Positions 54,366 to 64,000 of a stretch of 64,000 bases of DNA are shown piece after piece (position 1 is the first letter of the stretch; each line of letters opens with the position of its first letter). The position numbers were made by a program, and so were the translations under genes. Origin of the DNA: Sphaerosporella brunnea (Eukaryota; Ascomycota; Pezizomycetes; Pezizales; Pyronemataceae); the NCBI GenBank assembly GCA_008704415.1, contig VXIS01000033.1, forward strand, positions 184,040 to 248,039, read 5' to 3'. Under the pieces are notes generated by a model. The model worked only from the letters and a program-made list of their open reading frames with translations, ran no database searches and was not told where the DNA came from.

Positions 54366-55550
54366 CAGTCACCGTCTTCCAGATGCAGATGGTCTTTCGT
54401 GATTTGGAAGCGGCGCGCGGTGAGGGGGCTATTTTTTTCTTTCACATCATACGCAATTGTAGGTTGTATCTAGATAGCCAGATGGGAAAGTTTCCTCAAA
54501 TAGAACCACCCCACTGGGCTGGGCTGGGCACTATCTACGCCCCCAAAAGGGGACTCATCGATATCGTGCACCAATGTGAACTGTAAGCTACTGCGCTGCA
54601 GGCACGCCGGAACGTTGACTCGGGGGGGGGGCGGAGGGAGCTTCATCGAGATCAAGAATGCGGGAGGCTTTGCTGGCCCACGAGGTAAGTTGCTGTTTTT
54701 GGAGGTAGAGGCTGAAGGAGGAGTACTGCGAAGTCCGGGCCCCCGGTGGTACATGCCCCTCTAGATCTTTGCAGAACTGTCTTGTCCTTCCCTCTGCCCG
54801 ATGGCTCGGTGGAACTGTGTCGTTCTTGTTGGTACGGAGGTCGGCAGCGGCTGGGCGCCGACATCGGCCGGGCCCTGGCCATTCACAAAGCTTTAGGAGC
54901 TGGGGATGCCGGGGCGGTGGTTGTGGGATTGTTTTGCTCTCCTCTTCGGTTCTGGTCTACAGGGAGGGGTGTGCCTGGTGGCCGTGGGGGGGGAGGGGGA
55001 GGGTATGACACATACGATCGCGAGATCTGGAGTGATGATACGTGGAGTCGGCTGGGAGAGGCGCTCGAGGTCAGCGTCATGTTGTATCACTCGACTCGAG
55101 TTGGGAATGCGTGGGAATGACAGACACAGACCACCTCACGGCTTTCTTGTTGCAGGCTATCTATCTACTCTAATTTATTTACATTCAAGCTCGCATCTAT
55201 CGTGGCGGACAACACAATCACAATCTACACCTCTTCTAGATCTTCCGACCTCTAGGAGCCCGAGTCTCGGGTTCTGCCACTTCGAATTCCCCCCCCCTCC
55301 CCCCCTCCCCCCCCTGCCCATCCACGCGCTCTTCTGACCCGCGCGACTGCCAATAGGGCGACTCGGACTCGGGCTCGCCGCCTCGTGTTTCTAGGTATGC
55401 AGCTGTTATGATTAGTGGATGGACGGTGTAGGTAAAACTCGGGGTGGTGGTGCCGGCGAAGGATCCTTCGGCTGGCTGGTGTGAATGGAAATTATGAAAT
55501 ACAAGTTGATCGGCGCGCGACCTCCCAAGCCAAATTGTGAGTAGAATAGG

Positions 55551-55567
55551 AAAAAAAAAAAAAAAAA
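55551..55567. repeat. A17 tract, only in the left arm
   Basis: Seventeen A in a row. The mirrored site near 57560 has one T (gcctcctattc). Confidence 0.9.
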
Positions 55568-55976
55568 GGCTCTTTCGGAGGGAACTGAATTGGCAAGAGC
55601 ATGGGGGAAACCCCCCCGCCGCGGACAAAGGTCAAGGGGCAGAGATTCTCATTCCTCGCTGGAAGGTGGTTGCGTTCGAAGCCGTGTAAACTTGCTAGGG
55701 GTGGTTTTTTTTTTTTTGTTTGTTTTGTTTTGTTTTATTCGGCCGGTCATGGCATAAGGAGAGAAGAGAAGAGACTATGCTACCCCTTAGGCCGGGCCTA
55801 CTACTGGGGCCTGCGGCCCTTCTGAGGAAATGTAATCAAGGAAATCGCCACCAGGGAGATGATCATACCAAGGAAACTCGTGACCTAGAAGAAATGAAGA
55901 AACTGAATACAGAAAACACCATAACATGATGCCGTTATCGGGCCAGGCCCTAACTTTGGTGGTGCTCAGGACCGCC

Positions 55977-56102
55977 TCCGTGCACCTATCATCTGCCAGC
56001 AGGCGTAGCTGGCTACCGCACCTGTCCCCCTTCTTTGGTGGCGTCCTTAACCGCTTTCCACGAAACCATCTGTTCTTGTCTGGCGAAGTTACTTGCCAAG
56101 TT
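55977..56102 (-). repeat. Dispersed coding-like repeat (EQMVxWKAVKDATxEG), copy in left arm
   Basis: Reads NFARQEQMVSWKAVKDATKE on the minus strand and is related to 35135-35305. Downstream stops (cggtag) show that this copy does not encode an intact protein in that frame. Mirrored at 57026-57151. Confidence 0.6.
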
Positions 56103-56550
56103 GATCCCGGACAACAAAAACAACAACTTCGACTTATCGGAGACAGAGCAGAGTGGCGAGTACATTCAAGTTGATCAAATCTTTTAACCCAGTGGCGTAA
56201 CTCTGCAAAGCTAGATGCCAATGGTTTTAACGGTTATTAGTTGAACTGCAGTCTTCCTCTCTCACTGGGCCCTTCAGGCGGGCCGGGCATCAAACTCTAC
56301 GATGAGTTCGGGGTCTTGGAAGTTGTGCTGTGTGGAGGAACTCATATTGACTCGGCGGATTATGCTGACAGTGTTCTGACGTTATCGGCGGTATACCACT
56401 GAGCAGCGCCGTGCCAACAAGCGTGACATCGCGGCCGTCATACTACTTCCCTAACTCGCGTCGGCTCGAGACTTGGTTGAACAGCCACGCCCAACCTCAG
56501 ATAGCAACAGCTTCATGCGCGGCGGTAACAAACGAAGCCGTGAGCAGAGA

Positions 56551-56577
56551 ACAGAAGCAAAACACACACATAAGATG
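56551..56577. other. 27-bp spacer at the palindrome centre
   Basis: Unpaired sequence starting ACAGAAGCAAAACACACACA between the two arms. The first arm bases on either side (tgagcagaga and tctctgctca) are perfect inverted copies. The axis of symmetry is at 56564. Confidence 0.95.
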
Positions 56578-57025
56578 TCTCTGCTCACGGCTTCGTTGTT
56601 TACACGCCGCGCATGAAGCTGTGCTATCTGAGGTTGGGCGTGGCTGTTCAACCAAGTCTCGAGCCGACGCGAGTTAGGGAAGTAGTATGACGGCCGCGAT
56701 GTCACGCTTGTTGGCACGGCGCTGCTCAGTGGTATACCGCCGATAACGTCAGAACACTGTCAGCATAATCCGCCGAGTCAATATGAGTTCCTCCACACAG
56801 CACAACTTCCAAGACCCCGAACTCATCGTAGAGTTTGATGCCCGGCCCGCCTGAAGGGCCCAGTGAGAGAGGAAGACTGCAGTTCAACTAATAACCGTTA
56901 AAACCATTGGCATCTAGCTTTGCAGAGTTACGCCACTGGGTTAAAAGATTTGATCAACTTGAATGTACTCGCCACTCTGCTCTGTCTCCGATAAGTCGAA
57001 GTTGTTGTTTTTGTTGTCCGGGATC

Positions 57026-57151
57026 AACTTGGCAAGTAACTTCGCCAGACAAGAACAGATGGTTTCGTGGAAAGCGGTTAAGGACGCCACCAAAGAAGGG
57101 GGACAGGTGCGGTAGCCAGCTACGCCTGCTGGCAGATGATAGGTGCACGGA
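57026..57151 (+). repeat. Dispersed coding-like repeat, copy in right arm
   Basis: The plus-strand frame gives NLASNFARQEQMVSWKAVKD, then ATKEGGQVR and a stop. Mirror of 55977-56102. Confidence 0.6.
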
Positions 57152-60100
57152 GGCGGTCCTGAGCACCACCAAAGTTAGGGCCTGGCCCGATAACGGCATC
57201 ATGTTATGGTGTTTTCTGTATTCAGTTTCTTCATTTCTTCTAGGTCACGAGTTTCCTTGGTATGATCATCTCCCTGGTGGCGATTTCCTTGATTACATTT
57301 CCTCAGAAGGGCCGCAGGCCCCAGTAGTAGGCCCGGCCTAAGGGGTAGCATAGTCTCTTCTCTTCTCTCCTTATGCCATGACCGGCCGAATAAAACAAAA
57401 CAAAACAAACAAAAAAAAACCACCCCTAGCAAGTTTACACGGCTTCGAACGCAACCACCTTCCAGCGAGGAATGAGAATCTCTGCCCCTTGACCTTTGTC
57501 CGCGGCGGGGGGGTTTCCCCCATGCTCTTGCCAATTCAGTTCCCTCCGAAAGAGCCTCCTATTCTACTCACAATTTGGCTTGGGAGGTCGCGCGCCGATC
57601 AACTTGTATTTCATAATTTCCATTCACACCAGCCAGCCGAAGGATCCTTCGCCGGCACCACCACCCCGAGTTTTACCTACACCGTCCATCCACTAATCAT
57701 AACAGCTGCATACCTAGAAACACGAGGCGGCGAGCCCGAGTCCGAGTCGCCCTATTGGCAGTCGCGCGGGTCAGAAGAGCGCGTGGATGGGCAGGGGGGG
57801 GAGGGGGGGAGGGGGGGGGAATTCGAAGTGGCAGAACCCGAGACTCGGGCTCCTAGAGGTCGGAAGATCTAGAAGAGGTGTAGATTGTGATTGTGTTGTC
57901 CGCCACGATAGATGCGAGCTTGAATGTAAATAAATTAGAGTAGATAGATAGCCTGCAACAAGAAAGCCGTGAGGTGGTCTGTGTCTGTCATTCCCACGCA
58001 TTCCCAACTCGAGTCGAGTGATACAACATGACGCTGACCTCGAGCGCCTCTCCCAGCCGACTCCACGTATCATCATCTTATGATCTGCGCGATGCGTATG
58101 ATGTCATACCATCTCCCTCACTCCGCACGGCCACAGGCACACCCTCCCCTGTAGACCAGAGAGACGCGACAGAGGTGACGAGCAAAACAATCCACAACCA
58201 CGCCCGGCATCCCAGCTCTAAAGCTTCGTGATGAATGGCCGGGCCGGCCGATGTCCGTGCGCCCAGCCGCTGCCGCCTCACGTACCAACAAGAACGACCA
58301 GTTCCACCGAGCCACGGGCAGAGGAAGGACAGACGTCACAGTTCTGCAACAGATCTAGAGGGGCATGTACCACCGGGGGCCCGACTTCGCAGTACTCCTC
58401 CTTCAGCCTCTACCTCCAAAAAACAGCAACTTACCTCGTTGGGCCAGCAAAGCCTCCGCATTCTTGATCTCGATGAAGCTCCCTCCGCGAGTCAACGTTC
58501 GGCGTGCCTGCAGCGCAGTAGCTTACAGTTCACATTGGTGCACGATACGATGAGTCCTTTGGGGGGCGTATAGATAGTGCCCAGCCCAGCCCAGTGGGGG
58601 TGGTTCTATTTGAGGAAACTTTCCCATCTGGCTATCTAGATACAACCTACAATTGCGTATGATGGTGAAAGAAAAAAATAGCCCCTCACCGCGGCGCCGC
58701 TTCCAAATCACGAAAGACCATCTGCATCTGGAAGACGGTGATGTTCCCCCCCGTCCCCGTCCCCACGTCCCCCGTCCCCACGTCCCCCAGTTCCCACCCC
58801 ACGCGAGGCAATGTCCCACTCATAAAGATCGCCAGCAGATGCTCAGATGCCAATACCTAATAGCAATGTCTTCTTGCATCCGGAAGACACCGTATATTAT
58901 CCCGAGACCCTTCATTATGACGCGAACAGATAGCAGCTTCCATATTTCTTCAGCAGGGTGGGTAAGCGTGCTGTCGCTCCCACGGTATCCCTGGTGCTAC
59001 CTAACCCCTCTATTCAAAGAGTGATGGAAGGTAGAGCTTGACGAACGTTCGTTTTGTTTGCATACGTAGAACGAACGTTTGTCGGTTGCGTTTTCGAGGG
59101 GACGGGTGTAAAAATTTCATCCTTCTGCATCATCCTTGATAGCTAGTGAACGAGGGCCTTACGCGGCTATGCCTGGTGGTGGGGTGTTGGAAGGTGGTTT
59201 GCGTGTGCTGATCACCAGTCACCCCGTAGGGCCCATTTCACGAGTCAGCCACGAGTTTCAGACGTCTGCGCGTCCCGCGCTTGCCAAAGAAAGAACCATT
59301 TGAGTGAGTGAGCGAGCGTGACGTCACGACTCACGACAACACGTCCGTTATCTACCGCGCACGGCATAGGCCGAGTCCGGGTCTGGGCGCCTGCCGAAAT
59401 CGCGTCCAGTTGCATCCCGAATATGCAGCCGGGTGTGTTTCGATAGGTCGCAAAACGAGCCCAAAACACTGCGGCGAGACGGGATGCGAACGAGGCTTGC
59501 TGGAAAAACAATGATCGCAGCTGCGTTTCCAGTGAGGTATCCTGTGCCGATCCCGTAGCGCCGTGCACGGTGAGTGGCCTCCGAAAACCATACAGGGAGG
59601 CTTCCAGCTGTCAACGCTCACTAGGACCGAGACCGCTTCCCCACAATAATGCACTGCGGGAGAACCCCTGTCCGGCCGCCGAGGATCCATGGCTCGCCAC
59701 ACGTCCGGCTCGATGTGACATGCAAACATGCAAACGCGTGGAAGCCGAGCCAAGCTCCTCCTACGGAGCAATTGCCGATGCCACCCTGGCTCGCGCGGGT
59801 ACCTTGGCTCTCCTTGCACTTGATGACGTCAGGAACCATGCCTTTCGTCTTCTCTTAAGACTGCGAGAGGTCTGGATAATTGGATCGTAACCAAGTAGCC
59901 ACCGTCGTGGCAGGCTGAGCGCTTGACAACGGAGCCTTTCGCCTGCCCTCAGTCGCCGGTGTCTAGACCGCCTCCCCAATACTCCATTGCCTCGTCAGCG
60001 AAATCTGGCTGAGCTGTAGATTCAAGATATAGAACCCTTGTTCGAGACCAAGCTGATCCTACGGTGTTCCCCGTGGCTATCATGTCATGCTAATCTTGAA

Positions 60101-61833
60101 GTTTGGAAGTTTTCGCGAAATATCCCGCACTGTGTATAGCGCTAGAAGCGCGCTCGTAAGGCTCGTTTGTGAAGCTCAAATCAGCCGGGTGAGTGAGCGT
60201 GCGGTGAAACCAATGGTATGTGCCGGCTATTCCGATTTCCACCAGTCAGTTTAACATGCATCCAGCCCACGTGCATCGATGATCTCAACCAGGTTTACCA
60301 ATACAAACTGATAACGCATGCAATCCTCAAAGCGATCGTTCTATTGGTGAATATGTTACTATCCCGACGAACGCTGAGGGATGTATTGCCATGCCACGTA
60401 CAAAAGAATGCGGGGATCCAAGACAGCTGACCACAGCCCTCCACGCTCTTGACGGCTATCACTAATAAGATGAAAGGCTGACTCGTAGGGGCATGGATTC
60501 GTCGTTTGTTTATCTCGGTTTTCAAGCCTTTCTCGTGGGGTATCGGGCAGGCATGTCCGCAGCGGGTTCTGAAAAAGGCATGTTGGCACTTGACGGCGCA
60601 GCGCTATGCGCCTCTAAAGAGGGTGCCCATCTCGTGCGGAGTTGTTGACGTATATCTCGCTTTTGGTTCTGCAAAGATTAGCAGTTGTACAGCAAAGCGA
60701 GATGCTGCAGCCTCTTACAGCAAGCTTTGAGGTAATACAACATCGCAACGGTTGTCACACATCTAATCGTGGGCGTTGAAGCATGCGACACCTTGCTGTT
60801 GACGGTGGTGGATATCGATGCAAGGCTTGTTCTCTAGATCTCGGTAAGTACTAAGTGTGTACTTAGGATGTAGCTTGGCCTGAAAATTCGAACGCTGTAG
60901 CGTACCGTGGGGGCCGGGGATTTGCTTTGGAAGGCTCGTGAGCGCTAAATTATTTCATGCGTACTTAAGTATGGACTTTAGTGAATGACGCAGGGTTTGG
61001 TATCGTCACTGGATGGTTCGGGGAGGGGCATATGTGGAGTTACCGGCAGTATGTTTCGACGCAATCCGTGCGCGAGGGTCGTAGCGGATCTTGTTAATGC
61101 GCGGCGGGGGCGGCTCCACAAATTCTAAAAAGCCACGGGTTTATTGGGAGGAATGAATTCGAAGCAGGAAGCAGGCACTCGAGGAGGTCGTTTCTGCGCT
61201 GAGACACAGGCAGCGGCTGCGCGATATCATCTGTGGAGTGCAGAGTGCAGACGGCATGTACGATGATATCTTCGTTCGTTTGTTTTTTGGCGTTCTGGTC
61301 TCGACTTCCTCTCGATGTTGTTCGTACTAATGTGCTGTACTAGTAGGGGGGGCCAAGCTGCCTGTTTTTTTTGTTTTTTTTTGTTTCCAGTTGTGCAGGC
61401 CAGTAGTGACAACTTTTGTTTTTTTGTTTCTGCAGGTCGGACATGCGTTGTTGCTGTTCCAGCGCCCACCTTTCTGCACGGTTCGTCCAGACACAGTGAT
61501 AGTGCCGAGTGTGTCGTGTGTGTGTGTGTGTGCCTTCTTCCCGAGTACGGTGCGCTCCTCCTCCGTTGCTGTTGGGTGGGGGTCCAGTTGCTCCAGTAAA
61601 CGAGTTCCCCCGTGATCTGATCTGGCCATCGCCCGGCAAGGCAAGCAGAGTGCTCTCGTTCCCCCAACGTCAACAACAGCCCCCAGCTGCTGCCAACTGC
61701 TGCCAAACGTTCCCGCTGTGTTCGGTTCCACACCTCGCCGTACTTAAGGCTGCCGCTCCCCCCTGGCCTGTGCCTGTTTCCCTTTTCTGCCCAAGCCCCA
61801 GAGGAAGAAGAAGAAACCTGTTTGCGTTTCTGT

Positions 61834-61892
61834 TTCTGTTCTGTTCTGTTCTGTTCTGTTCTGTTCTGTTCTGTTCTGTTCTGCTCCGTTCT
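61834..61892. repeat. (CTGTT)n microsatellite, right arm
   Basis: Mirror of the (AACAG)n tract at 51204-51262. Confidence 0.9.
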
Positions 61893-62855
61893 GCTCCGTT
61901 CTGTTCGAGTATCTCGCGATCAGCCCTATTTGTCCTGTCAGCGTTTCCTGAATTTGCATCCTGCATCACCACCACCACGTGCACCTCTCATAGCTCATCA
62001 CCTTCAAGTCCTACCAACCCCAGGGCTGCAACCGCCAGCTATATAAATTCGACGAATTAACACCGCCCCCCGTCCACGTACGCTGCGTCGACCCCCCGCC
62101 TCGCCGACACAACACTTGACAAGTATCGTCTGGCCATTCCAGGGCACCCTGTAAGCCATCCAACCAGGAGCTGCCGATAGTGTGGGATTCCAGGGCTGAC
62201 GATTTCCGATTAGACGGCCCAGAAGCATAATTTGGGTTGCCTGCTATATAAAACGCTTGCTGCAGCTTGAGGTGTCGCGTGCTCGCCTGCCTATCTCGAT
62301 TCCGCCCCCTCCCCCAAACCCGGAGCAACCACCACCACCACCACCTCACCCGACGTTATAATATCGCGCCTGCCCGCCTACAAACAGAATCTTGCCTTAT
62401 TCGAAACGCGACAGCGGTTGTGCGCCATCTCTCTGATCAGCAACACGCAAACGCCCCCCCCCCACCACCAACACGCACTTCCAAGACAAAAAAGTGGTGT
62501 GTGTCGTGTGTCCCTGGCGCCTTCAAAAAGTCAAGGGCCGGACCGCCAAAACTACTTGAGTAGCTACATCAAACTACATACCTCGCAGGTTAGCAGCAGC
62601 ACAGTTTTGCAGTTGCATAGCCAGCGCGAACAACGTTAGCACCGAACAAATTTCGAATCCAACATCGTTCCGATCCCGCACGAAGGAGGCGAACCCACCA
62701 GCACGTCCGGGCAAGCTCGAAAGTCAATTTCGGCCTTTGCAGAATCGATCGCTTCTCAACAAGAATTCCAGCCACCACCACCTGCCTGCCGCGTTGCTTC
62801 GTGTCCTTTTACTTTTGAAGTTACACTGTGTGTCCGAAGTCTACTCTAATCCTCC

Positions 62856-62908
62856 CACCACCACCACCACCACCACCACCACCACCACCACCACCACCAC
62901 CACCACCA
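62856..62908. repeat. (CCA)n microsatellite, right arm
   Basis: About 17 CCA triplets in the leader of the small membrane-protein gene, followed by CATCAACACCA repeats up to the start codon. Confidence 0.9.
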
Positions 62909-62953
62909 CATCAACACCACATCAACACCACACATCAACACCACATCAACACC

Positions 62954-63199
62954 ATGTCTGTTCCCATCTACACCTCGACCATGCTCGGCCTCAATATCAT
63001 CAGCAAAGCACCCACAGCGATGCCGCAGCTGCTGCTAGTCCTCGGTTCCATCGGAGTCTTCACGACCGTGTGGGCCTCGATACGACAAACCGTCCAGAAC
63101 CAACGCGACGAGCTCGAGCGGCGACAAAGCGAGGAGGAGTTCCAAGAGAAATATGACAGTTGGATTCGGGATCATCGGGCACGATACGGGGGATATTAG
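62954..63199 (+). CDS. Small membrane protein (81 aa), palindrome copy 2
   Basis: Identical at the protein level to the copy at 49896-50141, with its ATG at 62954. The transmembrane segment is at residues of about 23-42 and the C-terminal charged helix ends in ARYGGY. The frame is intact although nearby right-arm DNA carries indels, so this part of the arm is of better quality or under constraint. Confidence 0.6.
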   Translation: MSVPIYTSTMLGLNIISKAPTAMPQLLLVLGSIGVFTTVWASIRQTVQNQRDELERRQSEEEFQEKYDSWIRDHRARYGGY

Positions 63200-64000
63200 A
63201 GGGGGGTGACGTTGGGATGAGCATTGGTTGGGTGGACGGCGACACCACAACCAACCACAAGCTGGGGTGGTGTGGGGTGGTGGGGGGCAACAACGAAAGC
63301 AGGCCATCGCGTCGAATTGAGGAGGGTATGGAAGCCTGCGACGAGCAACGCATGCAGCATCCAGCTTTCGTCCCTTCTTTGTTTGATGATAACGGGAAGG
63401 CTTTTCTATCGTATCCCCTATCTCATTCCCGAACCCCGACTTGCGCATAAGAAGACGACACGAACGAACGAAAGCTACTGCTACATACGCATTTTTTTAT
63501 TGCACACGACGACGACGGATGAGTTTTTCTTTTTTCCCTTTTTCTTTCTCCGCAGCAATCGATCGGTGCATCCTTCCTGCTTTTTCTCCTCCTTCGAACT
63601 TCACCCTGTGTGGTCTGATATCTTTTATTCCTCTTTTTTTTTCCTTTTTCTCCTTTTGGTGTTTGGGTGCTATTGGAGCTTTGGCATTGGATGGGAGCGT
63701 TCGGCATTGGGGTATGGTAACCATTGGCTCGCTGGGTTTTTCTTTTTGATTTGGCTCTACTGGGGTTTAAAGTTTAAACACTTACTTTTAACCTTTTATA
63801 ACTGGGTGGCCTCTTTTGATTGTTGTTCGTTTAGGGAAAGGAAGTGTGTGTGTCAGCATCAATGGCAGAAACAGTGGGCGTATTATATTCGCACGGTCAA
63901 TTTCATGCGTGACGTATAATTTGAGTTGCCGCTTCCGGCGTTGGGACAGTATGCCCGAATCGTCGCTGCAGGTTTTCGTCACGTGGTTGGTGGTAGTTGC

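Larger units (their letters stand above)
49079..56550 (+). repeat. Giant inverted repeat, left arm (at least 7,472 bp)
   Basis: The sequence is the inverted copy of 56578-64000. Position x in the left arm corresponds to 113128 minus x near the centre and 113079 minus x at the outer end. Open frames match exactly in mirrored places (for example 55787-56221 against 56907-57341). The inner end is ...aacgaagccgtgagcagaga at 56550. The left arm keeps longer homopolymers than the right. The outer boundary cannot be seen, because the right arm is cut by the window. Confidence 0.95.
56578..64000 (-). repeat. Giant inverted repeat, right arm (cut by the window end)
   Basis: Inverted copy of 49079-56550. 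At least 7,423 bp, continuing past 64000. Compared with the left arm it has much shorter homopolymers (A20 to 4, C14 to 1, A17 to 1, T13 to 9, a sum of 49 nt, equal to the net length difference). It also has many small indels and substitutions, concentrated at about 58050-60450. Confidence 0.95.

Noticed and set aside
55787..56221. 144-aa frame present in both arms (MASSFAELRHWVKRFDQLEC)
   Set aside because: Its duplication is due to the palindrome, not selection. The related segment at 35.2 kb is conserved in a different reading frame, so this frame is a shadow.

Overview
The window looks like nuclear DNA of a filamentous ascomycete (Pezizomycotina). The protein genes carry many short introns of about 45-60 nt with GTAAGT-type donors, CTAAC/CTGAC-type branch points and CAG/TAG acceptors. 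The recognisable products are fungal in character: an acetamidase-type amidase, a sugar/H+ symporter, an allantoate-permease-like MFS carrier, an ELO fatty-acid elongase, a Dbp5-type DEAD-box helicase, a CENP-A (CenH3) histone and an Rpb7-like polymerase subunit. Genes are on both strands and well spaced, separated by repeat-rich DNA. I cannot assign genus or species, and I see no metabolic cluster: neighbouring genes appear functionally unrelated.

Layout. 0-7.7 kb is repeat-like and decayed: two frameshifted coding regions (442-1714 and 2757-3581), one intact two-exon gene of unknown function (4093-4973) and a Ty3/Gypsy integrase relic (7160-7629). A four-exon CenH3 gene follows (7826-8479). 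9-12.5 kb holds three unrecognised basic or charged proteins; the first appears to have its start codon split by an intron. 13.2-14.9 kb is a degenerate tandem array with a 419-bp higher-order unit. 16-23.2 kb contains small unknown genes, a TA-flanked MITE and the Dbp5-type helicase. 23.8-27.7 kb has two related MITEs with TA duplications, a long hairpin, a tRNA-Trp gene and the elongase. 28-33.5 kb has a two-exon serine/proline-rich protein, a ten-exon MFS carrier and an F-box-like Cys-rich protein, all on the minus strand. 36.9-48.6 kb has the Rpb7-like gene, a three-exon unknown, a small membrane protein, a six-exon sugar transporter, a three-exon amidase and a helix-hairpin-helix protein.

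From about 49.08 kb to the window end the DNA is a giant inverted repeat: two arms of about 7.4-7.5 kb separated by a 27-bp spacer at 56551-56577. The right arm runs off the window. It is 49 nt shorter than the left, and four long homopolymer tracts that are shortened or absent in it account for exactly 49 nt. This, and many scattered indels in the right arm, raises the question whether the palindrome is a real fold-back duplication or an assembly product of fold-back long reads. Everything in the arms, including a small membrane-protein gene, is present twice in opposite orientation.

Most calls for large families rest on motifs read by eye. Exon borders were chosen so that donors, acceptors and reading phase agree. 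None has been checked by transcript data or database search.
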